Positions 12,801 through 23,512 of a stretch of DNA of 64,000 bases are shown in pieces. The position numbers and the translations under genes were made by a program. The number at the start of each line of letters is the position of its first letter. Positions within the stretch are counted from its first letter, which is position 1. Under the pieces are notes generated by a model that had not been told where the DNA came from, searched no databases, and was given only the letters and a program-made list of their open reading frames with translations. Origin of the DNA: Synaphobranchus kaupii. Taxonomy: Eukaryota > Chordata > Actinopteri > Anguilliformes > Synaphobranchidae. The DNA is taken from assembly GCA_029718625.1 (NCBI GenBank), contig JAINUF010000032.1, forward strand, positions 496,001 through 560,000. Reading direction: 5' to 3'.

Positions 12801-15800
12801 AGCCTACAGAGCTGTAGATACAGGCCTGCTATTCTGTTCGTTCCTTTTCTGTTTTCTCTACCTCTGATCTACGCAGATTAAATAGTGCGTGAGGTTCTTT
12901 CTTTTATTGTTTCTCGCAGTTTTAGTGACATTCGCCTCCGTTTGAGGTTGTTTTGTGTTGGCCTTGTGCTAGGGAAGTTTTGCTCCTGCTTTTCCGTTTC
13001 CATTTTTTCCCTGGTGCGGTTTAATTCCGCTTCTGTGGCGTGTCTATTTTTAGATACGCTTTCTGAATCCTCATCTGTCGTGTTTTGGTTCTCAACTTCT
13101 AACCCAAACCTGACAGAATATAGAAGCCTAAAACATGGAAGAATCAGCGTCAGTTAAGGATTCTAAACAAACACTAGCCAGTCAGGACGCTACAGGGATT
13201 ACCACGGAGGAAGCACTCCTCTCCCTGCAGTTTCAACAAGGCCAGCTGTGGGAACAGTTGCGTAGCCAGGGGGAGTGCCTCCAAAGTATAACAGGGAGCC
13301 TGCATAGACTTTCTGTGGAAAGTAACCCTCCTGCAGTTGCACAAGCACCCACACCTCCCATACTCGCTCCACGTACCCTGAAAGAGCACAAGCTAGCGAG
13401 CGCTAGCCGGGGAGACGGGATGTTCGGACGGCCCGTTAAAATCTTTATTTCTCGTGGAATCATTATCCAATCCCATCAAGGATGCTTTGGCTATGCTAGA
13501 ACCACCCGCTACTTTAAGTAAACTGATAACTACTGCAATACGTCTCAATAACCGGATTAGAGAACGTGAACGTGCGATTAAAGATCAGCTGCCCCGTTTA
13601 AGATCCGTGTTATGAAGAGACACTCCGCCCACTGTGCCCACATACCTCTCCGTTGATCAGGAGGAGCCTATGCAGGTGGATGGGTCGTCCCTCCATCAAA
13701 CTGAGAGAGCGAGACCACGGAGGTACTTGTGCCAGAATTGTAAGCGTAGGGGTCATACTAAAGATCGAGGCCCTAAGTTGGTGGGAAACGAGGGGTCTCA
13801 CTAGGGAGGCCGGGGTCCCCAGTGAGACAAGATTGTATTAACTCCCGAACCCTCATACCCGTCTGACTGTTTTGGGAGGGACGTTCGGCAAGCGTTACCG
13901 CTTTTATTGATTCAGGGGCCGTGGCGTCTTTTATTGATGCTAAATGGGCTAGGAAATTCTATAGGCAAAAAAAAATAAAAATATAGGCAAAAAAATGCCT
14001 ATAATGTAAATTACAAATCCCTACCAATCCACTAATTAGCCCTCGTCAAGTTACTGCCCTGGATGGTCGTCCTTTGGGTTCTGAACTCATTAAACGAAGG
14101 ATGAATCCAGTTGAGATGCGCATTCCTCTCCAGGGGCACTCGGAGAGAATAGAATTTTTTTTAATCAACTCTCCGTCGTATCCTCTAGTGCTGGGACATT
14201 CATGGTTAGGGCTACATAACCCGCATATCTGTAGAAATAGGAATCCTATTCGTCAGTGGGGTCCCCACTGTTTATCTCATTGTCGTCCTGTCGTTCACCC
14301 TGTTCTAAACGCCGCCTTTGATCTTTCCGAACCTAATTCCGAGAGTGATTCTGAGGAGGCAGAATCTTATCCGGACCGAGATATTTCCTCCTCCCTCGTG
14401 GGGAGTGGTGAGGAGAGTCTGTCTTGGGATCCCTTTGCTGAGGGGCTCCTCACGGAGGAGGACGAACATTCCTTTAGCCAATGGGTTTATCATGCCATCT
14501 ACATCACCAGCCGGTGCAGGGTTTTTTTTTTGTTAAAAAGAAAGACGGAGGGCTAAGACCCTGTATAGATTACCGGGGTCTCAATGCTATTACCATTAAG
14601 AACAGGTACCCTCTTCCCCTCATGAATTCCGCATTTGAGTGTTTACAGGGGGGCGTCGGTTTTTAGTAAACTCGACCTACGTAGCGCTTACAATCTCGTG
14701 CGCATTCGTGAAGGGGATGAGTGGAAGACCGCTTTTAACACGCACCACGGACACTACGAATACCGGGTGATGCTGTTCGGTCTCACTAGCGCCCCCTCTG
14801 TTTTTCAGGCGCTAGTGAACGATGTCCAGAGAGAGATGCTGGAGAAATTCGTCTTCATTTACTTAGACGATATTTTAATTTTTTCTCCGGATCTTCCCTC
14901 TCACATCATACACGTTAGACAGGTGTTGGAGGCGCTTCTTAAGGCTCAACTATTTGTTAAGGCTGAGAAGTGTTCTTTCCACACCGGTTCCCTCTCCTTT
15001 TTAGGCTTCATTGTTGCTGATGGTAAAGTCCTGATGGATCCAAATAAAGTTTCAGCGGTTAAGAATTGCCCCACTCCTACTTCTGTGAAGCAGGTGCAAC
15101 GCTTCTTGGGCTTTGCAAATATTTAGCGGCTCCTATCACAGCCCTCACAAAGAAAAAAACATCTCCTACTCGGTTTCAGTGGAACCCCAGGGCGGAGACC
15201 GCTTTTACTGAACTAAAAAGAGGTTCTGCTGCGAGCCCATTCTTGTTACTCCTAATCCCTCCCTTCCCTTTGTGGTGGAAGTCGACGCCTCGGAGCTGGG
15301 GGTTGGGGCCATTCTTTCTCAGCATTCTCCGGTGGACCGCAAGCTACACCCATGTGCATATTTTTCTCGTAGCCTTACATCTGCCGAGAGAAACTATGGC
15401 GTTGGTGAGCTTGAGCTGTTGGCGGTCAAATTGGCGCTGGAGGAGTGGCGCCATTGGTTGGAGGGAGCTGAGCACCCTTTTACGGTCTGGACCGACCATA
15501 AGAATTTACAGTATATCCAACAGGCCAAAACGCGCAATTCGCGGTAAGCCCGTTGGGCCTTGTTTTTTACCAGGTGGTTTTATTCTTACCTATTGCCCGG
15601 GTCAAAAAATATTAAACCTGATACGTTATCACGCATTTATGACCGGTCGGATAATGAGTCACGTCCCGAATCTGTGGTTCCTAGTTCTCGTATTGTGGCC
15701 CCTGTTATGTGGGCCATTGAGGCGGCTGTGCAGATGCACTGCGTTCCGATCCCGGTCCAGGGGGGGTCCGCCTCACTGCTTGTTTGTCCCTCCTCGATTG

Positions 15801-18800
15801 AGATCTCGTGTCCTTCAGTGGGGTCACACTTCTCAGTTAGTGGCCCATCCAGGCGTGCACCGGACAAAGGAGTTTGTCTCGCGCCGGTTTTGATGGCCGA
15901 AGCTCGAGAGTGATGTGCGGGAGTTTGTCGCAGCATGTGCTATTTGCGCCCGTAATAAGGGTTCACGGCTTTCTCCTTCGGGCCTCTTGCGCCCCCTGTC
16001 CATTCCCAGGCGTCCCTGGAGTCACATCGCCCTCGACTTTGTTACCGGTCTGCCAGCCTCGCATGGGAATACGGTCATCTTGGTCATAGTTGATCGTTTT
16101 TCCAAAGCAGCTCATTTTGTCTCTCTGCCTAAACTGCCATCGGCACCTGAAACGGCCCAGCTAAAACCATGTGTTTAGGGTGCACGGCCTACCTCTGGAC
16201 GTGGTGTCGGATCGCGGTCCCCAATTCACCGCTAGATTCTGGCGTTCATTTTGTGCTCTATTGGGGGCATCCGTCAGTCTTTCTTCCGGCTTTCACCCGG
16301 AGACTAACGGCCAGACAGCGCACCAATCAGAGTATGGAGAGTACTCTCCGGTGTCTGGCCGCGGCCAATCCTAGCTGCTGGAGTCGCTTTCTCGCCTGGG
16401 CCGAATACGCGCATAATACCCTGCGCAACGCATCCATGGGTCTCTCTCCGTTTGAGGCTCAGCTGGGATACCTACCTCCCTTGTTCCCTGAGCTGGAGAG
16501 AGATGCAGAGGTACCCTCCGCCGGCTTCTTCGTGCATAGGTGTCGAGCGGTCTGGAGGCGCGTACGCGCATCATTACTGCGCGCTTCGGCTAAACAAAAA
16601 GTGGTGGCCGACAGGCACCGCCATCCGGCTCCCTCCTACCGGGTGGGGCAACGGGTGTGGCTTTCCACACGGGCCCTGCCATTGCAAGTTGAGTCCCGCA
16701 AACTCGCACCTCAATTCGTGGGTCCCTTTAAGATCGTGCGGAAACTCAACCCGGTCACGGTACATCTTCAGTTACCATCTTCCTTGCGCATCCACCCCAC
16801 CTGACATTTACTGCTCTGCTTTGTATACAAGCTTACAATAGTGAAGGAGCAAGCTACAAATGGAGGTGTTTGAGGTTGTGTTTCTTAATACTATTAAGAT
16901 TAAGATACATTTATTTGCCAATTAACACAAGGTAGCTGGAATTAGTTTTTCTCACATATCTCCCCTAGATACACACACATACATCCAAGGTCCCCCTACA
17001 TTTATAGTCCTCCTATATACTAGCGTGCCTGATATCATCAGAGAGGTCTGAGCACAGGGTCAGCCACAGTATAGCACCCCTGGAGCAGTTATGGGTTTCA
17101 GTGCTTTTCTCAAGGGCACTTTGGCAGTGTTGGTGGGCACCATAGGTATAACACCAGTCACCGTCCAGTTCCTAGCCTACAACTGGAATACACCCTCCTG
17201 GCCATGCCGGTGATCGAACTAGTGACCTTCTGGTTGTCAGTCGGCCTATTTTACTTCTAAGCGACCTGCCATCCCTGTTAGCGCCTCCATGTCTTTCTTC
17301 TTCCCCCAGGTGAGTTACTTTGCCACATGTTCCTGCCTGAGTGACAGACAGCGGTATCCCTCCTTCTTCAGAACCATCCCCAGCGATGCCTTCCAGGTCA
17401 GAGCCATGGTGCAGATCCTGCAGCGGTACGGCTGGAGGTGGGTGGGACTCCTCTTCAGCAACGATGACTATGGGCGGCACGCGGCACGCTCCTTCCACCA
17501 GGAGGTCAGCCGCTTCGGCTGTGTGGCCTTCTCCGAGATGCTGCCACGTGACAATGACCAGACCAAATTCCGGCGGATCGTGGGCATCATCCACCGGTCC
17601 ACGGCGAGGGTCGTGACGGTGTTCTCCCAGGTGTTCTCCCTTCTTCCCCTCGCCAAGGAGATCGCCCTGCAGAACCTGACGGGTCGACAGTGGATCGCCA
17701 GTGAGGCCTGGGCCACTTCCACCATCTCACTCGCACCCGAGATACTGCCCTTCCTGGGCGGTACCCTGGGCATCGCCATCCGCAGGGGGGATATCCCGGG
17801 GCTCCTGGACTTCCTGCTCAGTCTCCGTCCTGACTTCGACCCTGGCAACAACATGGTGAACATGTTCTGGGAGGAGATTTTCAGCTGTAGGTTCAAAGAC
17901 TCCCCTGGCAGGGTATGCACAGGACTGGAGAGTCTGGAGGGTACAGAGTCGGCGTACAGTGACGTGTCAGCGCTCAGGCACTCTTACAACGTTTACAAAG
18001 CGGTGTACGCCCTGGCACACGCCCTGCACGATCTGCTGGGGTGCAAGCCTGGGACAGGGCCCTTCCCAGGAAACTCCTGTGCCGAGCTCCACACACTGCA
18101 ACCCTGGCAGGTGAGAGACATTCTCAGAATGATAAAAGATCCAGGCTTGAGAAAAGGTTGTGTAGAGTGAAATGTCTAAGTTAATAAGAACAAACTGAAG
18201 AGTGTGGGGATTTTTTTTACGCGAAAGTTTTTTATGCTAAACTTCATTCACCTGGCAGCTGGGAAATAATCCCGCTTTTCTAACATAGTAGTAGTTTCTT
18301 TGTTAATACTGTAGTAGTAATATAGGAATTCATCAAACCTACTTTATTTTGGGTCATTTTTAATATGATATACAGCACCACACATTTAATAATGGTTATT
18401 TTCCCTCCTATAATGCCCTCTTTCAGCATGTAGAAGCATTTGGCCTAAAATCTCCTTATTTTATATGTATATATAAGAATGTCTTCTATCTCTCTCTGTG
18501 TAGCTGGTGCACTACTTGCAAATAGTTAACTTCACCACCAGCTTCGGTGACCAAGTGTCCTTTGACAAAAATGGCGATGCCCTGGCCATCTACGATGTGA
18601 TGAACTGGCAGAGGGCAGCAGATGGCACCATCAGAGCCGTGACCGTCGGGGTGTTTGACGAATCCGCCCCTCCTGGACAGGAGCTCCTCCTGGAGGAAAG
18701 AAACATCTTCTGGAATTTTGAGTCACATGAAGTGAGCCCCTCTCCCAATTTTGACTTAATAAAACTGCGCTCTGCTCTCTGTGAGGCTTTGATTCAACTG

Positions 18801-21800
18801 CACTGAGTTGAGCTGGTGTTTAGAGTGTAAACCGCAACAGTTTAGTGTCGACTGCTGAGCTGAAAATATTGAGGGGCTGAAAACTTCCCCTTAAACTGAT
18901 TATTGGTCTTGACTGGTTTTCTATAATTTTCCTTGAGATATAATAACTCACAAAATACTCAATTCCGTCAGATATAGCCAGTTTTCCTTAATTAGGCTAT
19001 TAGGTGAGTTATTAAATAATTTTAATTGCATCGCAAAATGGTGCGCATTGTATCGACTCTTTGTTCACTACACACACATTCAGAGAATATTCATGGCAAA
19101 GATCTGCAAAGAGCAGATTTGTTCATTTAAACGATCTTGGTGTAAGGGGGGCGTGACGTGTTAGGTTCGAAGGGACCACACGCAGCGAAGGGATTCGAAA
19201 AAGCTCTAAGAGCCACTGAGACGGAGAGACCCCGTATTTGAGGGAATTTAAATGACAACTCAAATAACCTAGTTCCCACTCTCGACTGGAGGGAAATAAT
19301 AAGGGAACTAGGAAAAAGGGGACGTAACAGAAATCGACCTGTATAACCGGTCGAACGTCACACGAGAGCAAAGAATCTTTAAACACAACGAGCTAACAAA
19401 CACTGAATACCCGAACAGTATACAAAACCGTGAACAACGAGATGCTAATGTAAAATGAGAGAAGGAGCTGCCTCGGAGGTAACACAAACAAAGGAACATA
19501 AATTAGAGCTAAGCAAAGGGAGAAAGCGAAAAGCGAAAAATAACTCCCTAGCTCTAAACGGAGCGTACTGCTTGCTGCAGGAATAGAAGGGAAGCAGTCT
19601 CCGTGTCCTAACCTCTACCGGCAGTGTGCCAAACGCAAGTCATGTGAAAAATAATGGCCCTACATCTCAATAAGGGGGAGGGTACGAGAAGGCGAAAGGA
19701 ACAGAGATCTAACGTTCCATGGCTACTTTCATAGGCTCGCAGTCACACGCAAACATGTCAACAAAATCGCCCGGTCTCCCTGTAAGGAGAGATGTACCGA
19801 AAGGTGAACAGAACTACTGTTCTGGACATTTGCCGGCTCAATGACTAACGCAAGCCTAGTAAAAAATACACGCCCAAACAAAGGCAAAAAATAATACGAA
19901 ACACCAAACAATAGAGAAGCCCCGAACGAAGGAAACGGGAGCTTAAGTAGCTCAGAGGTAACCACGCACAGGTGTGGATGCTGAGAGAAGCTCCGCAAAA
20001 AAGATGGGGCGGAGCAAACATCCACTAAAAGGGCAGCGCCCTAGCGTGGCTACCGAGGGAAACGACCGCAAGGGAAGAAATTGTCAAAAACCATGACACT
20101 TGGAGTGCAGGTTTTGTTAGATTGCCTTTATTCCAATGCGTGCTGAACGCTGACAGGGAAGTTAACAGAGTGGTGTCAAGTTTCTTTTACATCAAGTTTA
20201 CTTTGTGATTAAAACTTATTTTTCAAAATTGAATTTATCATTTACTCTCCCAAACATAACCCTTACAAAAATATAGGCCTTCTGGCAAATTTGCCTCAAA
20301 GGTTTACGGCAAGCTCGTATTTTCACATGCAAATTTGCTTTGTAGGAACTGCCATTGTTGCAAAAAGTTCACCAAAATTTCACCAGTACTGGCAAAGTCT
20401 GCCAAACCTCTGGCAACATTTTGTGGAAAACAATTTAGTTTGTGGCAAATGCGCTACATATTAGCTGTAAGTTTGCACCAAACTATCCACTTTTGTAAGA
20501 GAATGTGAAGAAAGAAGCTGTGTGAAGAACCTGCCAAGGGATTATTCCGATCGTTTGGCACACTTATTACTGAAGGAAAATTAATTGAGACCAATTATCA
20601 GGCAAGTTTGCCCCATCTATTTTCAGCACTCCATCCGCTACTGGGCAGCACACATACTTTTAGTCACATATACAGCATTTGGTGTCTTGCAAAAAGACCA
20701 CCTTACAGTAGTGTATGTACTGGTCAATAGAATTGTGTCATAAATGTAACGAATGGCACTATTCTTATGATAACAACTTCCACCAGCCCCCACGCTCCAT
20801 CTGCAGTGAGCCCTGCCCCCCAGGCACCAGGAGAGCAATAAGGAAGGGTGAGCCAGTCTGCTGCTTTGACTGCCTGCCCTGCGCAGATGGGGACATCAGC
20901 AACCAGACAGGTCAGTGCACCTACACGGCAGAGGAAATATTTCTCTGAGAAAACATTCTCATGAGATGTCCTGATGATTTGGTCAGCCTCCAGGACCTCA
21001 GGACCTTAATCTGATCTAATCTAAGTTTAAATCACATAATCTGTGGGTACCTGCTGGGTGTTTTTTTTTTAAATATTAGAGCCTCACAAGTCAAAACTAA
21101 CTCTCGTCTGAGGCCTCAAACCCTGGATACATGCATAAATAGCCCCCCCCCCCACCCCCTGCTTTCGGGTGCAGATATGTTATTAGTTTCCTCTCCCACA
21201 GATTCCAGTGAGTGCTATAGGTGTCCGGTGGACTTTTTGTCAAACCAACTCCGAGACCGCTGCGTGCCCAAGGAAATTGAGTTCCTCTCCTTCCAGGAAC
21301 CCCTGGGGATCTCCCTTACAACCATCTCGGTGTTGGGGGCGTGCATCTGCGCAGTTACCTTGTCTGTATTTGCCCGCCACAGGAACACACCGGTGGTAAA
21401 GGCCAACAATTCTGAGCTGAGCTTCCTGCTGCTGCTGTCACTCACACTGTGCTTCCTGTGCTCCTTGCTGTTCATTGGCCAGCCTCAGCGGTGGACCTGC
21501 CAGCTGAGGCATGCCGCGTTTGGGATCAGTTTCACCCTCAGCATCTCCTGCATCCTGGTCAAGACCATCGTGGTGCTGATGGCCTTCAAGGCCGCGCGGC
21601 CGGGTGGGAATGCGATGAAGTGGTTTGGCGTGCAGCAGCAGAGAGGCACTGTTCTGGCCTTCACCGTCGTCCAGGCAGTGATCTGTGTGGCGTGGCTGAC
21701 CGCTGCGTCACCGGTGCCCTACAAAAACACCCGCTCCCAGAACTCCAAGATCATCTACGAGTGCGCCGTAGGGTCAATCGCCGGGTTCAGCACCCTGCTC

Positions 21801-22112
21801 GGCTACATCGGCCTGCTGGCGGCCATCAGCTTCCTGCTGGCCTTCCTGGCAAGGAATCTGCCTGACAACTTTAACGAGGCCAAGTTCATCACCTTCAGCA
21901 TGCTCATCTTCTGCGCCGTCTGGATCTCCTTCGTCCCCGCCTATGTCAGCTCTCCAGGAAAGTACTCAGACGCAGTGGAGATATTCGCCATCCTGGCCTC
22001 TAGCTTTGGTCTCCTGGGAGCGATATTTGCACCAAAATGCTGCATCATCCTGCTGCATCCAGAGAAAAACACCAAGAAGGCCCTGATGGGTCGAGATGCC
22101 CCAAAGAAATAA
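6801..22112 (+). CDS. OlfC/V2R-like olfactory receptor (gene A), six exons
   Basis: Class C GPCR of fish olfactory neurons, predicted to sense amino-acid-like odorants. Exons: 6801-7012, 10435-10726, 17310-18110, 18504-18731, 20787-20910, 21202-22112; all junctions are GT-AG and phases fit, giving 855 aa. The ATG at 6801 starts a hydrophobic signal peptide ([15 protein letters not shown]) and is preferred to the in-frame ATG at 6774. Residues about 25-480 form the Venus-flytrap domain. By eye-alignment with the calcium-sensing receptor, the amino-acid pocket is kept: S151, T174, D194, Y222, E300. Nine cysteines of the NCD3G linker span exon 5 and the start of exon 6. Exon 6 encodes seven helices with the [13 protein letters not shown] and [12 protein letters not shown] signatures. 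Introns 2 and 4 are swollen by mobile elements. One oddity is Leu where D has Trp in the DFxSNQ motif. Nothing in the exons suggests it is dead. Confidence 0.92.
7013..8459 (+). other. Gene A intron 1, 5' part
   Basis: It starts with a strong GTGAGT donor. There is a TTA-rich low-complexity stretch at about 7224-7390. Otherwise nothing recognisable; no exon-like ORF. Confidence 0.6.
8468..9214. mobile_element. hAT-type MITE in gene A intron 1
   Basis: The 747-bp element has ends TAGTGGTG...CATCACTA, matching the hAT TAGNG terminal rule, and is flanked by a perfect 8-bp duplication GTGTAAAC (8460-8467 and 9215-9222). Subterminal regions contain inverted 'gagccga/tcggctc' motifs. It has no transposase. 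The end motifs resemble those of the larger hAT element at 36.1-37.7 kb. Confidence 0.88.
9223..10434 (+). other. Gene A intron 1, 3' part
   Basis: Nothing recognisable apart from the acceptor 'cccctctgccag' ending at 10434. Several small TAGC-rich stretches but no bounded repeat. Confidence 0.55.
11122..12293. mobile_element. Tc1-type foldback element (near-perfect palindrome)
   Basis: The 1172-bp element consists of two arms of about 575 bp in near-perfect inverted orientation, centred near 11707. It starts CAGTTGCAAGAAAAAG, ends with the inverse, and sits at TA (11120-11121 and 12294-12295), as Tc1/mariner elements do. The 90-codon ORFs at 11307-11579 (+) and 11836-12108 (-) mirror each other and are not independent genes. 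Both arms carry the terminal 'gaaaaagtatgtgaaccctt' motif, repeated inward at about 11320 and 12080. No transposase is present. It lies in gene A intron 2. Confidence 0.85.
12440..13115 (+). repeat. 5' LTR of the Ty3/gypsy element
   Basis: This 676-bp stretch begins TG and ends CCTGACA at 13111-13115; the element's far end also reads CCTGACA. It is T-rich on the plus strand, as usual for such LTRs. The start of gag follows 20 bp later. A canonical TGG primer-binding site is not obvious after it. Confidence 0.75.
13135..13521 (+). pseudogene. gag-like N-terminal remnant
   Basis: The ORF begins 20 bp after the 5' LTR ([12 protein letters not shown]), with a coiled-coil-prone, glutamine- and leucine-rich stretch and a proline-rich linker. 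The frame breaks near 13440 and gag continues only as pieces. Position and composition suggest Ty3/gypsy Gag; there is no strong motif in this part. Confidence 0.6.
13730..13771 (+). pseudogene. gag zinc-knuckle remnant
   Basis: Translation gives [14 protein letters not shown]. This fits a CCHC knuckle (Cx2Cx4Hx4C), except that the last cysteine is a glycine, so metal binding is probably lost. Confidence 0.65.
13890..14556 (+). pseudogene. Retroviral-type aspartic protease remnant
   Basis: The active-site triad D-S-G is readable at 13909-13917 ([10 protein letters not shown]). The flap and C-terminal part lie in a following ORF at 14074-14556 ([12 protein letters not shown]). An A-rich insertion and stop near 13960-13990 separate the two. 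A poly-T run at about 14521-14531 shifts the frame into RT. Confidence 0.65.
14481..15126 (+). pseudogene. Ty3/gypsy reverse transcriptase remnant
   Basis: Readable RT blocks: [11 protein letters not shown], then [18 protein letters not shown] and the catalytic YLDD box ([10 protein letters not shown], about 14856-14885), then FLGF. A frameshift at the G-run near 14650 splits it, and a stop at 15124-15126 ends the frame before the connection domain. Catalytic aspartates are intact, but the open frame is not. Confidence 0.88.
15127..15560 (+). pseudogene. RNase H domain remnant
   Basis: The 15272-15547 frame shows [31 protein letters not shown] and [10 protein letters not shown], the D-E-D residues of the Ty3/gypsy RNase H. 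Frameshifts before 15272 and a stop at 15545-15547 isolate it. Confidence 0.82.
15600..16803 (+). pseudogene. Ty3/gypsy integrase remnant
   Basis: Pieces of the HHCC zinc domain ([19 protein letters not shown]) are followed by the core aspartates (ALDFVTGLP at about 16035; VSDRGPQF at about 16210). A deletion around 16316 removes the region where the catalytic glutamate is expected and shifts the frame. The C-terminal GPF/Y-type module ([14 protein letters not shown]) is then readable, and the sequence stops at HPT, where the 3' deletion begins. Confidence 0.82.
16890..17275 (-). repeat. tRNA-related SINE-like repeat in gene A intron 2
   Basis: This about 385-bp insertion is absent from gene D intron 2, which reads straight through ('tatactgttagcgcc'). 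On the minus strand it begins with a tRNA-like head (A-box-like 'tggcaggtcgcttag', B-box-like 'agttcgatcacc'). The body is unlike known genes. Target duplications are not clear. Confidence 0.55.
18111..18503 (+). other. Gene A intron 3
   Basis: GTGAGA donor and 'tctctgtgtag' acceptor. It aligns by eye with gene D intron 3 (58401-58776). Nothing else seen. Confidence 0.7.
19141..20098 (-). mobile_element. Solo LTR in gene A intron 4
   Basis: The 958-bp unit has TGTAAGG...ATGACA ends and a perfect 5-bp duplication CTTGG (19136-19140, 20099-20103). There is no internal coding. The minus strand is T-rich like an LTR sense strand and begins TGTCATGGTT, so minus orientation is preferred. It probably arose by LTR-LTR recombination. 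Gene D intron 4 is only 280 bp and lacks it. Confidence 0.82.
20104..20786 (+). other. Gene A intron 4, 3' part
   Basis: The last 160 bp before exon 5 resemble the end of gene D intron 4 ('gtactggtcaatagaattgt'). The remainder shows nothing recognisable. Confidence 0.5.
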
Positions 22113-22250
22113 ATGTTTTATTCATACTTTTTATTTAAATTTTATCTGTTTTATTAAAGCTATGAATCTATCTGTTTTAAATGTCTTGAAATATGACTTG
22201 AACTGACTGAAATGATGTAAATTCAATGACACGCAATAACATAAAAAAGC

Positions 22251-22256
22251 AATAAA
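22251..22256 (+). terminator. Candidate poly(A) signal of gene A
   Basis: AATAAA lies about 140 bp after the stop. Another AATAAA overlaps the stop codon itself (22108-22113); gene D shares that arrangement. Confidence 0.5.
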
Positions 22257-22544
22257 TATTAATAATGAATTTTTATTGAGTATTCCTTTATTAGTGTGTT
22301 TGAAATATATTGTGTGATATGGTGAGAAAAATATTTTACAGTTCATAAGTTCAGTGGCTCAAATTATTATCTTTTCCAAAGTATATTTTTGTGTGTGCTA
22401 CGAGTAAATTTGCACAGAATGTGGGGGGGGAATTCCACAAAACAGGATTATCAAATTATCCAGGTAACTCTGAGAATGAAAAGGCTGTATCGTCACATAA
22501 GTGAGATTTCAGTCAATGAAAATGCAGTCAAATCTCGTTTATGA

Positions 22545-22850
22545 GTAATTTAGACTTGGAGCCTATCCCAGCATGCATTGGGCGAGAGGCAGGAATACAC
22601 CTTGGACACATCGTCAATCCATCACAGGGAACACACCCCATTCACTCACACTCTCATACCTATGGGCAATTTAGTCTCCAATTAGCCTAACCTGCATGTC
22701 TTTAGAGGAAACCGGAGTCACCGGAGGAAACCCACGCGGATAAGCGGAGAACATGCACACTCCACACAGAAAGGCCCTCGGCTGGGATTCAAACTCGGTA
22801 CCTTCTTGCCGTGAGGCAACAGTGCTAACCACTGCACCGCCCCTTCCCCA
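22545..22850 (-). repeat. tRNA-related dispersed repeat
   Basis: On the minus strand: 'gcggtgcagtggttagcac', then 'cggcaagaagg' and a B-box-like 'gagtttgaatcc', then the common fish sequence ending in 'aacctgcatgtctttagag' (plus sense). Related pieces occur at 24586-24700 and 45046-45210. It lies between the 3' ends of genes A and B. Confidence 0.65.
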
Positions 22851-23512
22851 CTGCCAAAACATCAATTTCCCTTTGGTAATATACACACACTCCATCCAAG
22901 TGATTCACTGCCTCACATGTGCATTCAGGAACAAACACTCAAATATACACATATGTACTAATGTACATGCACAAACACACAGGCACAATCACATGCACAC
23001 TTTGTTTTTCAAGCGAGAGAAAGAAATATTTGCACATATCATGCAATTTTAGTTGCAGTAAAGTTTTTATTAAGGCTCAGGAAATCCAGGAAAACATTCA
23101 AATGATTGCTTAATCATGTGTATTTCTTATTAAAACAGTTCAAATATTTTAAGATGCTGTTGGAGCTATTTTTGTTCTCTTTGTTTATTGAACTGAAACA
23201 CATTTCCAAGATATTTGATTAAAAACTGGGAGCTACTTGTAAATAACATAATATACTTCCATCTTTCCATTAGCCATTTTTCTTTATTAATAGTTTTGTG
23301 GTTACAGACATGACCCTCCAGAAAGAATAATTTAATTAACTCAATTCAATGTGGATTGTTAAAATGTAGACAATTTTATGATGAGTAATTTGCCAATTAA
23401 ACAGTCACACAGAAGGAAACGTGTTCTATTAAATATTAAAGATTGTAGGACTTGTTCCTATAATAGTGTGATTATAAAAAATTGTAGGACTTATTGTTCC
23501 TATATAGTGTGC
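22851..23512. other. A/B tail-to-tail interval
   Basis: It contains CA-rich DNA and A/T-rich sequence. A stretch around 23005-23075 resembles the inverse of 47040-47150 and 61090-61130, so 3' flanks are shared among the paralogues. No gene. Confidence 0.5.

Larger units (their letters stand above)
12440..16806 (+). mobile_element. Decayed Ty3/gypsy LTR retrotransposon in gene A intron 2
   Basis: The element runs from TGTTGTGGG to CTGACA and is flanked by the 5-bp duplication TTTAC (12435-12439, 16807-16811). A 5' LTR is present. The 3' LTR is missing except for its last few bases, joined directly to integrase-end coding sequence. Gag, protease, RT, RNase H and integrase remnants follow in canonical Ty3/gypsy order, with frameshifts and stops. 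Intron 2 of gene D has the uninterrupted site ('attctttactgctc'), so insertion followed the A/D duplication or was lost from D. It cannot be mobile on its own. Confidence 0.9.

Noticed and set aside
22750..22850. tRNA gene candidate
   Set aside because: Only box-like motifs of a dispersed repeat; no cloverleaf with intact stems could be drawn.
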